64,000 nucleotides of DNA from an uncultured Clostridia bacterium. GTDB lineage: Bacteria > Bacillota > Clostridia > Oscillospirales > Oscillospiraceae. The notes under the pieces are model-generated. The model was not told the DNA's origin and searched no databases. It saw only the letters and a list, made by a program, of their open reading frames with translations. Below are positions 30,067 through 39,026 of this stretch, piece by piece. The position numbers and the translations under genes were made by a program. Positions within the stretch are counted from its first letter, which is position 1. Every line of letters starts with the position of its first letter. The stretch spans positions 1 to 64,000 of the forward strand of contig CAMNQX010000007.1 in the NCBI GenBank assembly GCA_946550725.1, written 5' to 3'.

Positions 30067-31749
30067 CTACGCCGTCTTTTTCCTGCGCTTCTGCATGGAA
30101 TTATAGTAGGCCAGATATTCCCGTTCCAGTGTTTCCGGCTCAGGCGCTGTCCAAAGTCCGATGGTGTTGTAGTGAATGTCCACCCGCTGATACCGCTTTC
30201 CGTCCACCCTTTCCGACTTGGACACCACGATTTTGTCAATGAACTCGTGGACGATTTCAGGCGTCAACTCCGTCAGCCGCGTCACCTGTCTGGCCCGCTC
30301 AATGAACCGCTGCAAGTCAGCGGCCTTATCCGTAGTAGCGTCCAGACTGGCTTCCATCTCCGGGATAGCCGCTTTCAACTGCTTCTGCTCGGTTTCCAGC
30401 GATACCGTCAGCGTGGCGAACCGTTCCTCGGACAGCAAACCCTTGGTCATGTCCTCGTAGCTCTTTTGGATAAGCTGGTCGATTTCCACAACTCGAACCT
30501 TGACCTTGTCCAACTCCCGGCGCTTGGCGGTCAGCGCCTTTTTCTCTTGCAGGCCGAACCGCTCCATCTGCTCCTGGGCGAACCGCTTTTCATAGACCTG
30601 GATGTACCACAACAGCCTTTGCAGACCCTCTAACACTAACTCTCCAACCACTTTCTCCCGGATGAAATGGGCGGAGCAGACATCGGAATTGCTGCGGTAG
30701 GCGGAACAGAAGAAAAATGCCTGCTCCCGCTTGTAGTTGTTGGTGGCGCTGTAACCCAGCTTGCTCCCACAGTCGGCGCAGTAGAGAAGCCCGGAGAACA
30801 TACTCACAATGCCCGTCCTCGTGGGCCTGCGGCGGTGCTGGCGGAGGTTTTGAACAAGGGCAAAGGTTTCCCTGTCAACGATGGCGGGGTGGGTGTCCGG
30901 GAAGATTTTCCATTCCTCCTGGGGTTTGTCCAGCCGCTTCTTCTGCTTAAAGGACTGGCTGAAAGAGCGAAAATTCACTGTATCGCCCACATATTCCTGG
31001 CGGTCTAAAATCTCCGCCACCGTGTGCGAACACCAGTTGAATGGCCGTCCCGTGCCAGGGCCGCATTTCTTGCCGATTCTGCGCCAATACTCGGTCGGCG
31101 TGGGTACTTGCTCCGCCTTGAGCTTCTTTGCGATTTGGGTAGGCCCCAAACCGCTGACGCACATTTGGAATATCCGCCTAACAATTACCGCCGCTGGCTC
31201 GTCCACGATCCACTTGTTCTTATCCTCCGGGGCTTTTGCGAAGCCGTAGGGCGGGTTGGTGGTGAGTGGAATCCCGGCGTTGCCCCGGCTCTGCATGACA
31301 CGGCGTACCTTGTCGCTGGTATTTTTTGCGTGCCATTCATTGAACAAATCCTGCATGGGAACGATGTCGCTCACACCGTTGGCGGTGTCGATATTGTCCA
31401 TGATGGCGATGTACCGCACGTTCAGCCGGACAAAATCTTCCTCCAGAAGCTGGCCTACCACAAGGCGGTTACGGCCCAGCCTTGAGTGGTCTTTGACCAC
31501 CAAATTTGCCACAAGGCCCTGTTCAGCCAGCTCCATGATCTCCATGAAAGCCGGCCTTGCGAACGTAACACCCGAGTACCCGTCATCAAACATGAATCGG
31601 GGATTAGGCAGGTGGTTGTCTGCGGCGAACTTCTCCAGGATAGCCTTTTGATTTTGGATACTGCCCGAGATACCCTCTTTCTCATCATCACGGGATAATC
31701 TGGCATAGAGAACAGTAATTCTCTGCTCATTTGGCTGCTTTTTCTTCAA
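30067..31749 (-). CDS. Large serine recombinase (TnpX-like; resolvase + recombinase + Zn ribbon)
   Basis: VLYARLSRDDEKEGISGSIQNQ, VVKDHSRLGRNRLVVGQLLEE, LLYCADCGSKLGYS. Confidence 0.95.
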   Translation of the reverse strand: MKKKQPNEQRITVLYARLSRDDEKEGISGSIQNQKAILEKFAADNHLPNPRFMFDDGYSGVTFARPAFMEIMELAEQGLVANLVVKDHSRLGRNRLVVGQLLEEDFVRLNVRYIAIMDNIDTANGVSDIVPMQDLFNEWHAKNTSDKVRRVMQSRGNAGIPLTTNPPYGFAKAPEDKNKWIVDEPAAVIVRRIFQMCVSGLGPTQIAKKLKAEQVPTPTEYWRRIGKKCGPGTGRPFNWCSHTVAEILDRQEYVGDTVNFRSFSQSFKQKKRLDKPQEEWKIFPDTHPAIVDRETFALVQNLRQHRRRPTRTGIVSMFSGLLYCADCGSKLGYSATNNYKREQAFFFCSAYRSNSDVCSAHFIREKVVGELVLEGLQRLLWYIQVYEKRFAQEQMERFGLQEKKALTAKRRELDKVKVRVVEIDQLIQKSYEDMTKGLLSEERFATLTVSLETEQKQLKAAIPEMEASLDATTDKAADLQRFIERARQVTRLTELTPEIVHEFIDKIVVSKSERVDGKRYQRVDIHYNTIGLWTAPEPETLEREYLAYYNSMQKRRKKTA

Positions 31750-31832
31750 AATGTACTCCTTTCCGCAGCCGGATGTGATATGAATTGCGAGGTATTATTA
31801 TCATACCACATCCAGCGCAAAACTTCAACACT

Positions 31833-32102
31833 TTAACGTGTGATATTTTGGGCGAGGATGCGATTTACTTTTCCCTCAGTGGTTTCGGTGGCGCTCTCGC
31901 TGAAATGGGCGTTGACGGTGTAAATAGTGCCGCCGATCTCCCGCTCAAAGCTGATGGGGTGGCTGTATTGATGTTCTTTCAGCCAGTTTAACCGTTCCGC
32001 ATGGGATATACCGGCAAGGAAAGCCGCTGTTTCACCTACCCGCTCCATCACTTCATCAAAGATTTCCTGCTCACGTTTTGTCAGTTCCAAAACAATATTC
32101 AT
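31833..32102 (-). CDS. tnpW: Transposon-encoded TnpW-like protein
   Basis: C-terminal IGGTIYTVNAHFSESATETTEGKVNRIL. Confidence 0.75.
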   Translation of the reverse strand: MNIVLELTKREQEIFDEVMERVGETAAFLAGISHAERLNWLKEHQYSHPISFEREIGGTIYTVNAHFSESATETTEGKVNRILAQNITR

Positions 32103-33331
32103 CGAATATCACCCCTGTTTTTCCCTGATTTATCCTTTACGTACATAATAGACCCGCCCTGTTCTTCCTCCCGCTTGCGAAGCGGGGCCAAAACGCTGTC
32201 CAGAAAATCCTTGACCCGTTCCGGCATGGCCCTGATTGCTTCCAGGTAGGGGCGGCACCGCTCCGCCAGCTCGTTGAACTGCCCTTGCAGCCGGTTCAAA
32301 CTACTTTGTAAACTCCATATCCGGGAATAGAGCTGCTGATTTTCCTCTTTCAGCCGGTTAAGCTGTCCTCGCCCGGAAACACCCTCTTTGGCAAGCTGGG
32401 TGAGGGTATCAAAGTCGGCCTGGGAGACCGTGACCTTGCCGGTCAGCGTTTTCTTGCCCATCTCGTCAATTTCAGAATGGGTCTTACTGATTGGATGGAT
32501 TGCGGCGAGTTTACTTTCTTCGGCCCGTACTTTCTCCTGGATTTCTTTCAGCCGGGCCTTATCCTGATGGATTTGATATTCCAGGCAGGACAGGTTATCC
32601 GCCGTGCTGCCGCGCTCCCCACGGACAAAATCGGTGAAGCCCGCCTCCCGCATATGGCGGCAAAATTCGTCCTGCAAAATGCTGTATGAGGGGATGTACT
32701 TTGGCCTGCCCTTATCGTCAACGGCGGGCCTGCCCTGTTCGTCCACCGCCCGCTGGGACTTCCACTTCTTGGAATGACTGACCTGCTGGACAGTCTCCTT
32801 GACCGTCCCCACCAGCGCCTTGTCCTTGCACCGTTTTGACCACAGCACTTGCTTTTCCACCACCGGGAGTGCTACAATGTGGAGGTGGTAGTGGTAGACG
32901 GGATAGCCGTATTTCTCCGTCAAAGCCAGATTGATCTCATCGGCGTGCATGACGGCGGAGAGGATGTTCTGTTCCCCGTACAGCTTGCAGGCGAAGCGAT
33001 AGGCTTCCCCGTAGAACTCCCTGGCGAATTTGTATCCGCCATGCTGCTCAAAGTAATCCGTGTTCACATCCAGAATCATTTCATCGTAGACTTTGGCGTT
33101 CTCTTTCAGCCCGCGCAAGGACGCCGACCCATCCGCCACCAGCCTGTCCAGCGTTTCATTGTAGGTCAACCCGCCGCAAGCCTTGAAGTGGACGTTCATG
33201 GGGGTGCGCTCCAAATCCACGTTCATATTGCCGTAACTCTCGTTTTTCCGCTCGTTGTGGCGTTCGCACTTGCCCACGCCTGCCCTGGTATGGGTGGCGA
33301 CCCTTGCCACAGTGAAATTCGTTTTTTCCAT
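32099..33331 (-). CDS. MobV/Pre family plasmid recombination/mobilization relaxase
   Basis: NVDLERTPMNVHF, VMHADEINLAL...PVYHYHLHIVALPV, C-terminal coiled coil. Confidence 0.92.
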   Translation of the reverse strand: MEKTNFTVARVATHTRAGVGKCERHNERKNESYGNMNVDLERTPMNVHFKACGGLTYNETLDRLVADGSASLRGLKENAKVYDEMILDVNTDYFEQHGGYKFAREFYGEAYRFACKLYGEQNILSAVMHADEINLALTEKYGYPVYHYHLHIVALPVVEKQVLWSKRCKDKALVGTVKETVQQVSHSKKWKSQRAVDEQGRPAVDDKGRPKYIPSYSILQDEFCRHMREAGFTDFVRGERGSTADNLSCLEYQIHQDKARLKEIQEKVRAEESKLAAIHPISKTHSEIDEMGKKTLTGKVTVSQADFDTLTQLAKEGVSGRGQLNRLKEENQQLYSRIWSLQSSLNRLQGQFNELAERCRPYLEAIRAMPERVKDFLDSVLAPLRKREEEQGGSIMYVKDKSGKNRGDIR

Positions 33332-33664
33332 CTGAACCTCCGTTCCGCGCGACCCGCGCCGTTCTCGTTAGATACTTTTTCAAAGTATCTAACCCACTAT
33401 GACACTTTCAGCCCTCCGGGCCGGAAAGATGTCCGTGGGCTCTCCGAGGGGGAGGGGGCTTTGCCCCCGCAATCTGCGGATTGCTCCCCCAGCAGGGCCG
33501 CCCTTTGAAAAGGGCACCCTGCACCCCGCCTAAACTTTCGCCGTGTTCCCTGAATGGCGTTCCTGCCCCTGACAGCTTCAGCGGCGTTGTCTCGCTTGCT
33601 CCCCGGTGGAGGTCACAGCGGAGTATCCCATTCAGACGGTCATTCAGTTGTTTGGGGCAAAAAA

Positions 33665-33748
33665 GAAGCCGGTCACATACACAACCACACCAGCAGGACG
33701 GCCCTCGCCCCGCTGGTGTTCGTTTTGGTTTGTGTATGTAACCGGCTT
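33665..33748. repeat. Long interrupted inverted repeat
   Basis: AAGCCGGTCACATACACAACCACACCAGC ... GCTGGTGTTCGTTTTGGTTTGTGTATGTAACCGGCTT. Confidence 0.85.
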
Positions 33749-33883
33749 TACCTGTTTCAGTCAGTATAGCCTATTCAGTTGGCGCTCCCGCAAGGGAGTG
33801 TTATAGAATACCACATGGAACTGATGTCTGTCAATATGTTTTTTGTAGTTTAGAGTAAAATTGAATTTCCAAAATCGAAAAGA

Positions 33884-33908
33884 AATTTGTCGCAAACCAT
33901 GCTATAAT
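33884..33908 (+). promoter_or_regulatory. Putative Ada-box-controlled promoter
   Basis: AAT-N6-CAA (33884-33895) upstream of TATAAT (33903-33908); no -35 consensus. Confidence 0.5.
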
Positions 33909-33919
33909 TCATAAACGAG

Positions 33920-34573
33920 GTGTTTGTGATGTTCTTTGAGTATGGAGAGAAGGAAATATCTTATTTGAAAGACCGAGATAGGCGATTGGGTGATGCCATT
34001 GACAAAATTGGGCATATCAACCGGGCCGTGGACAGCGACCTGTTTTCTTCTGTTGTCCATCACATCATCGGACAGCAGATCTCCACCACGGCCCAGGCCA
34101 CGCTTTGGAAACGCTTGAACGAACGCCTTGGGAGCGTTACAGCGGACACGATCCTCGCCCTTGGCCGGGAGGAATTGCAAGCAGTTGGAATGACATTCAA
34201 AAAAGCCGATTACATTTTGGATTTTGCCGAGAAAGTTCAGAGTGGCATTTTTGATATTAAGGGTCTTGACAAGCTGACAGATGAAGAAGTAATAAAGGAG
34301 CTTTCAGCTTTGAAAGGCATCGGTGTTTGGACCGCGGAAATGATCATGACATTCTGTATGCAGCGGCCTAATGTTGTCAGCTTTGGCGATCTGGCTATTC
34401 ATCGGGGTATGCGTATGCTATACCGGCACAGAAAGATTGACAAGGCAAAGTTTGAAAGATACCGCAAGCGGTATTCCCCCTATGGAACGGTGGCAAGTCT
34501 CTATTTGTGGGCTATTGCTGGTGGAGCTATTCCAGAATTGAACGACCCAATGCCGAAGAAGGTGGCGAAATGA
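33920..34573 (+). CDS. alkA: DNA-3-methyladenine glycosylase (AlkA-like HhH-GPD)
   Basis: HHIIGQQISTTAQATLWKRL, LKGIGVWTAEMIMTFCMQRPNVVSFGDLAIHRGM. Confidence 0.92.
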   Translation: MFVMFFEYGEKEISYLKDRDRRLGDAIDKIGHINRAVDSDLFSSVVHHIIGQQISTTAQATLWKRLNERLGSVTADTILALGREELQAVGMTFKKADYILDFAEKVQSGIFDIKGLDKLTDEEVIKELSALKGIGVWTAEMIMTFCMQRPNVVSFGDLAIHRGMRMLYRHRKIDKAKFERYRKRYSPYGTVASLYLWAIAGGAIPELNDPMPKKVAK

Positions 34574-35124
34574 CTGAACAGGAGATGTGGGAAGCTGTTA
34601 TTCAAAATGATTCCAGCTATGACGGTGTGTTCTTCTATGCTGTAAAAACAACAGGTATTTACTGCCGCCCCTCTTGCAGGTCAAAGCCACCCAAACGGGG
34701 AAATATCTGCTTTTTCCAAACCGCACAGGAGGCCCGCGACGCAGGATTTCGTCCCTGTAAACGATGCCGGAGCGATTTGCTTGACTACCACCCTATGAGG
34801 GAAATAGCGGAAATGGTAAAAGAAAAAATAGACCATGCGTTTGCTGAACAGGAGAAATTCAATCAAGGATTAACAGAAATCGGCCTCAGTTCACGGAGGG
34901 CCGTGGATGTTTTCAAGGCCGTATATGGCATGACACCCAAGGCGTATTCTGATTCCCTCCGTTTGAAGGAGGCTCGGCGGCTTTTGCTGGATACTGACAC
35001 GAAAGTGATCGACATTGCGTATCAGGTCGGATTTGGCAGCTTGGCAGCGTTTTACAGCTTTTTCAAAAAGGAAACCGGGAAAACACCCAGCGGGTATCGA
35101 AAAGAGGGTATGAAACATGAATAG
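34570..35124 (+). CDS. ada: Ada N-terminal Zn (methylphosphotriester) domain + AraC HTH activator
   Basis: YDGVFFYAVKTTGIYCRPSCRSKPPKRGNICFF...RPCKRCRSD; AraC HTH; ATGA overlap with alkA. Confidence 0.93.
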   Translation: MTEQEMWEAVIQNDSSYDGVFFYAVKTTGIYCRPSCRSKPPKRGNICFFQTAQEARDAGFRPCKRCRSDLLDYHPMREIAEMVKEKIDHAFAEQEKFNQGLTEIGLSSRRAVDVFKAVYGMTPKAYSDSLRLKEARRLLLDTDTKVIDIAYQVGFGSLAAFYSFFKKETGKTPSGYRKEGMKHE

Positions 35125-35593
35125 CTACGCAGTTTATCCGTTTCCCTTTGACCAGCTCAAAATTGGATACCAAGGCGATGCTGTCACTCTCCTTATGCGG
35201 ACAAGTGAGCCAGTCCGCCACGCAGGGAGGACAGCATTGACCGATGCGGTGTTTCATCAGATCACAGAGTATTTGAACGGCCAGCGCAGAGAGTTCGATT
35301 TTCCTTACCTCTTACAGGGCACAGAATTTCAACGTAAGGTATGGCGAGCATTGTGCGCCATACCTTACGGCGAAACACGCACCTATGGAGAGATCGCCGC
35401 CGCAGTTGGTAATCCCAAGGCTTGTCGGGCTGTAGGTATGGCAAACCATCAGAACCCTATTTTGATTGCCGTCCCCTGTCACCGGGTTATTGGAGCGAAT
35501 GGCAAGCTGGTAGGCTATGGCAGCGGCCTGGACATGAAAGAAGCACTACTTCAGTTAGAGAAAAAATTCATTCAACAGGAGGAACTGTTATGA
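35117..35593 (+). CDS. ogt: Methylated-DNA-protein-cysteine S-methyltransferase
   Basis: NPILIAVPCHRVIGANGKLVGYGSGLDMKEALLQLE. Confidence 0.95.
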   Translation: MNSYAVYPFPFDQLKIGYQGDAVTLLMRTSEPVRHAGRTALTDAVFHQITEYLNGQRREFDFPYLLQGTEFQRKVWRALCAIPYGETRTYGEIAAAVGNPKACRAVGMANHQNPILIAVPCHRVIGANGKLVGYGSGLDMKEALLQLEKKFIQQEELL

Positions 35594-35943
35594 GCAACAT
35601 CGTCGTTCTATTTGAAGTTAAGCCGACAAAGGAGGGCATGAAGCGATATCTTGACCTTGCCGCTATGCTGAAGCCCTTGCTCTCGGGTTTTGACGGCTTT
35701 ATCCGGGCTGAACGGTTTTCCAGTCTGAGCGAGGACGGGAAACTGCTCTCCATGAACATCTGGACGGACGAAACAGCAGTAGAGAGATGGAGGAACAATG
35801 TTGAGCACCGCATGAGCCAACAGGAAGGGCGAGAGAGGCTCTTTGAAAGCTATAAGATTACGGTTTGCTCTGCGATTCGGGAATACGCCGATACAGACCG
35901 GGCGGAGGCCCCAGCGGACTCTAATACATTTTTTAAGATATAA
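35590..35943 (+). CDS. Antibiotic biosynthesis monooxygenase (ABM)-fold protein
   Basis: VLFEVKPTKEGMKRYLDLAAMLKPLLSGFDGFIRAERFSS...WTDETAVERWRNNVEH; ATGA overlap with ogt. Confidence 0.8.
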   Translation: MSNIVVLFEVKPTKEGMKRYLDLAAMLKPLLSGFDGFIRAERFSSLSEDGKLLSMNIWTDETAVERWRNNVEHRMSQQEGRERLFESYKITVCSAIREYADTDRAEAPADSNTFFKI

Positions 35944-35949
35944 CATGAG

Positions 35950-35993
35950 AGTAGGGGCTACGCTTGATTACTGGCGAAGCCCCTACTTTTTTA
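35950..35993 (+). terminator. Terminator of repair operon
   Basis: AGTAGGGGCT...AGCCCCTACTTTTTT. Confidence 0.75.
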
Positions 35994-36359
35994 GTTAAAA
36001 ATAAGTTCGCAAAATACCATTTCTTCGGCCAAATTGCGGATGTTGTTCATCTTTTCAACCCACTCCATCTGATTTTCTTCCTTTAGCTGTTCGGTGATTT
36101 CCTCTCGCGTTGCCATCTGCTCAATCAACTGGGAAAACATTTCCTGTGCCTGATGGTCGATGCTGGCAAGGTGGGCGTATAACTTCCCGCTGAACAGCAA
36201 GGCGGTGTAAAATGGGTTTCTATGCTCAAACAGATACCGCTTCCGGCGTTGACCCCAGATACCAATAGGGGTGCTTTCCGGCACAGTGAGGTTTGGCAGA
36301 AGATAGTCACCCTCATGGCGGTAAGTTCCGCCCATTTGCTCAAATGTAGACTTTTCCAT
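35991..36359 (-). CDS. tnpV: Transposon-encoded TnpV-like protein
   Basis: GGTYRHEGDYLLPNLTVPES..IGIWGQRRKRYLFEHRNPFYTALLFSGKLYAHLASIDHQAQEMFSQL. Confidence 0.85.
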   Translation of the reverse strand: MEKSTFEQMGGTYRHEGDYLLPNLTVPESTPIGIWGQRRKRYLFEHRNPFYTALLFSGKLYAHLASIDHQAQEMFSQLIEQMATREEITEQLKEENQMEWVEKMNNIRNLAEEMVFCELIFN

Positions 36360-36423
36360 GAGATAGCCCTCCAATATATTGAAATTCCTGCAATTCAATC
36401 ACATTCGGCTGGCTATAAAAATT

Positions 36424-36459
36424 GTGGGAGAGGTAACTTCTTTACGTTACCTCTCCCAC
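36424..36459. terminator. Perfect 14-bp stem hairpin at right end of element
   Basis: GTGGGAGAGGTAAC-TTCTTTAC-GTTACCTCTCCCAC. Confidence 0.75.
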
Positions 36460-36478
36460 CGGGCCGTCCCTGTTTTGC

Positions 36479-36694
36479 CTATTTCTCCTCCGGGTCGCTG
36501 ACAAAGCGCACCACCTCGTTGGGCGTGCAGTCCAAAATGCGGCACAGCTTTTCCAGCGTCAGCAGGGTAATATTTTTGCCCTTCTTCAGCCCATCCAGCG
36601 TCTTGTTGTCCACACCGCGATTCAATAAGGCATATTGAGAGATGCCCTTTTTCTTCATCGTCTCCCATAAGGGACTGTAATCAATTATGGTCAT
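36479..36694 (-). CDS. Small XRE-family HTH regulator
   Basis: WETMKKKGISQYALLNRGVDNKTLDGLKKGKNITLLTLEKLCRILDCTPNEVVRF; alternative start at 36709. Confidence 0.85.
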   Translation of the reverse strand: MTIIDYSPLWETMKKKGISQYALLNRGVDNKTLDGLKKGKNITLLTLEKLCRILDCTPNEVVRFVSDPEEK

Positions 36695-36702
36695 CTCCAC
36701 CT

Positions 36703-36779
36703 TTACCATATGGTAATTCTCATTATATGGAGATATTCCAAAAATAAGTATTGTGGCGTTTGCCACAATATCGTATAAT
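36703..36779. promoter_or_regulatory. Divergent regulatory region with two perfect palindromes
   Basis: TTACCATATGGTAA (36703-36716); TATTGTGGC-GTTT-GCCACAATA (36749-36770) inside TTGTGG-N17-TATAAT. Confidence 0.8.
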
Positions 36780-36804
36780 GAAGTACAGAAAGGAGGCGGT
36801 CCCC

Positions 36805-37011
36805 ATGGATTTTGCCTGGAAAGCGTTGACCCGCTATCTGCGCGCAGCCACAAAATTCGAGTTGGTGGGCATCACCCCGGAGCAGCTGCAAGATATTCTT
36901 CGCGAGGAGGGGCGGCAGCGGCTCCTGTTCGTGGAGCAGATCGTTTTTTGTGAGGAAATGACCAGCGAGGAGAAGATCGAAACGCTGATGGAGTGGTTCC
37001 GGCAGGAATGA
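36805..37011 (+). CDS. Small hypothetical protein (68 aa)
   Basis: AAAGGAGG RBS then ATGGATTTTGCC; acidic helical. Confidence 0.7.
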   Translation: MDFAWKALTRYLRAATKFELVGITPEQLQDILREEGRQRLLFVEQIVFCEEMTSEEKIETLMEWFRQE

Positions 37012-37077
37012 TCCGCCCTTGCGTCCTCGCCGAAAAAGGGGTATACTGGGGCAAACGCCATCAAGGAAGTGACCGCT

Positions 37078-38268
37078 ATGTTCTCCCAACGCTGTTACGA
37101 CCTGGGCACCGCCCGCTCGGTGATCCGGGAGCTGTTTGAATACGGCAAGCTCCGGGCCAACGAGGTGGGCGCGGACAAGGTCTTTGACTTCTCCATCGGC
37201 AACCCCTCCGTTCCCCCTCCCCCTGCGGTGGAGGAGACCTTGGAGCGGCTGCTGACCACCGTCGATCCTCTCACCCTCCACGGCTACACCTCCGCCCAGG
37301 GGGACCTGGCCGTCCGGGAGCAGCTGGCCGCCAGCCTCTCCCGGCGGTTTGGCCATCCCTACGAGGCTTCCCGGCTCTACCTCACCGTGGGCGCGGCGGC
37401 GGCGCTGTGCTGTGTGTTCCACGCCCTCACCCTCCCCGGCGATGAGTATATCGTCTTTGCCCCCTATTTTCCGGAATACAAGGTGTTTATGGAGGGCGCA
37501 GGGGCGGCGGTGAACATCCTGCCCCCGCGATATCCCGACTTCCAGATCGACTTTGCCGCCCTGGACGGGGCGGTCAACGAGCGCACCAAGGCCGTGCTCA
37601 TCAACTCCCCCAACAACCCCTCCGGGGCGGTCTACACCCCCGAAACGCTGACCGCCCTGGGTGAGCTGCTCACCCAAAAGTCCCGAAAATACGGCCACCC
37701 CATCTACCTCATCTCCGACGAGCCGTACCGGGAACTCACCTACGGCGCCGCCACTCCCTGGGTCCCGGACTTCTACTCCAACACCATCGTGTGCTACTCG
37801 TACAGCAAGTCCCTCTCCCTTCCCGGGGAGCGCATCGGCTATGTGCTGGTGCCGCCGGAGGCGGCGGACGCCGACGCGGTCTATGCCGCCGTGGCCGGGG
37901 CGGGGCGCACCCTGGGCTATGTGAACGCCCCCTCCCTCTTCCAGCGGGTGGCCGCCCAGTGTGACGGACTGTGTGCCGACACTTCTGTTTACGCCAAAAA
38001 CCGGGAATTACTCACTGACGAGTTGGGCAAGCTGGGCTACGACACCTCCCACCCGCCCCAGGGCACGTTCTACTACTTTCTGCCCACCCTGGAGCCGGAC
38101 GACGTGACGTTCTGCGAAAAGGCCAAGGCTCTGGACCTGCTGCTGGTCCCCGGCTCCGGCTTCGGCGCACCGGGCTACGCCCGGCTGTCCTTCTGCGTCC
38201 CCACGGCGCGCATTGAGGGCGCCATCCCCGTATTTGCCGCCCTCGTCAAACAGTATGGGAGGTCATAA
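37078..38268 (+). CDS. PLP-dependent aminotransferase, class I/II
   Basis: INSPNNPSGAVYTPETL, CYSYSKSLSLPGERIGYV. Confidence 0.93.
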   Translation: MFSQRCYDLGTARSVIRELFEYGKLRANEVGADKVFDFSIGNPSVPPPPAVEETLERLLTTVDPLTLHGYTSAQGDLAVREQLAASLSRRFGHPYEASRLYLTVGAAAALCCVFHALTLPGDEYIVFAPYFPEYKVFMEGAGAAVNILPPRYPDFQIDFAALDGAVNERTKAVLINSPNNPSGAVYTPETLTALGELLTQKSRKYGHPIYLISDEPYRELTYGAATPWVPDFYSNTIVCYSYSKSLSLPGERIGYVLVPPEAADADAVYAAVAGAGRTLGYVNAPSLFQRVAAQCDGLCADTSVYAKNRELLTDELGKLGYDTSHPPQGTFYYFLPTLEPDDVTFCEKAKALDLLLVPGSGFGAPGYARLSFCVPTARIEGAIPVFAALVKQYGRS

Positions 38269-38271
38269 CAT

Positions 38272-38958
38272 ATGGAATTTCAAGGTTTTTCCGATGCGAC
38301 CATCGACTTTCTCTACGGCATTTTCCTGCAAAACGAGCGGCTGTGGTTCGCCGCCCACAAGGAGGACTATCTGACCCACCTCCAGCGGCCCATGAAGGCG
38401 CTGGCGGACGAGGTGTACGACCGCCTGACCGCCCTCTATCCCAACAAGGATCTGATCTGCCGGGTGGCCCGCATTTACCGGGACGCCCGCCGCTGCCGGG
38501 GCATCAATTTTTATAAGGAGAGCCTGTGGTTCACCATCCAGCCCCCGGCGGAGACGGGGGAGGACTACCCCTGCTTCTGGTTTGAGTTGTGCCGGGACAA
38601 CTGGAGCTGCGGCATGGGCTTTTGGATGCCCTCCGCCGCCACCATGGCCCGCCACCGCGCCGCCATTGAGGCCGACCCCAACCGTCTGGGCCGGCTCCGC
38701 TCCCGGCTGCTGACGCAAAGCGAATTTCTACTGGAGGGGGAACGCTACGCCCGCTTTAAGCCCGGCGCACCCGCCGACCTGGCCGGATGGTACAACATGA
38801 AAAATTTCTCCATCATACACCGAAGCGACGACGTCACTGAGACCTTCGACGGCCCCGCCCTGGTGGAGCGGCTGGTCAAGGGCTTCTCCTTCCTCATGCC
38901 CTACTACGACTACTTCTATCCCCTCTCCCAGACTGGCCAGTCTCCCCTTCTGCACTAA
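38272..38958 (+). CDS. DUF2461 domain-containing protein
   Basis: GFSDATIDFLYGIFLQNERLWFAAHKEDY, RIYRDARRCRG. Confidence 0.85.
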   Translation: MEFQGFSDATIDFLYGIFLQNERLWFAAHKEDYLTHLQRPMKALADEVYDRLTALYPNKDLICRVARIYRDARRCRGINFYKESLWFTIQPPAETGEDYPCFWFELCRDNWSCGMGFWMPSAATMARHRAAIEADPNRLGRLRSRLLTQSEFLLEGERYARFKPGAPADLAGWYNMKNFSIIHRSDDVTETFDGPALVERLVKGFSFLMPYYDYFYPLSQTGQSPLLH

Positions 38959-39026
38959 ACTTCCAGCGTTTTTCCCTGCCCCGGGGGCAAACTACCTCTT
39001 GACTTCAACGGTAAGGAGGTGGCCCC

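Larger units (their letters stand above)
29984..36460. mobile_element. Tn4451-type integrative mobilizable element carrying an alkylation-repair operon
   Basis: Large serine recombinase, TnpW-like, MobV relaxase and TnpV-like genes; lower GC; ends lie between two halves of a split terminator hairpin. Confidence 0.8.

Noticed and set aside
33370-33660. Possible coding region between the relaxase and cargo (86- and 71-aa ORFs)
   Set aside because: No RBS, no domain pattern, overlapping frames through inverted repeats.
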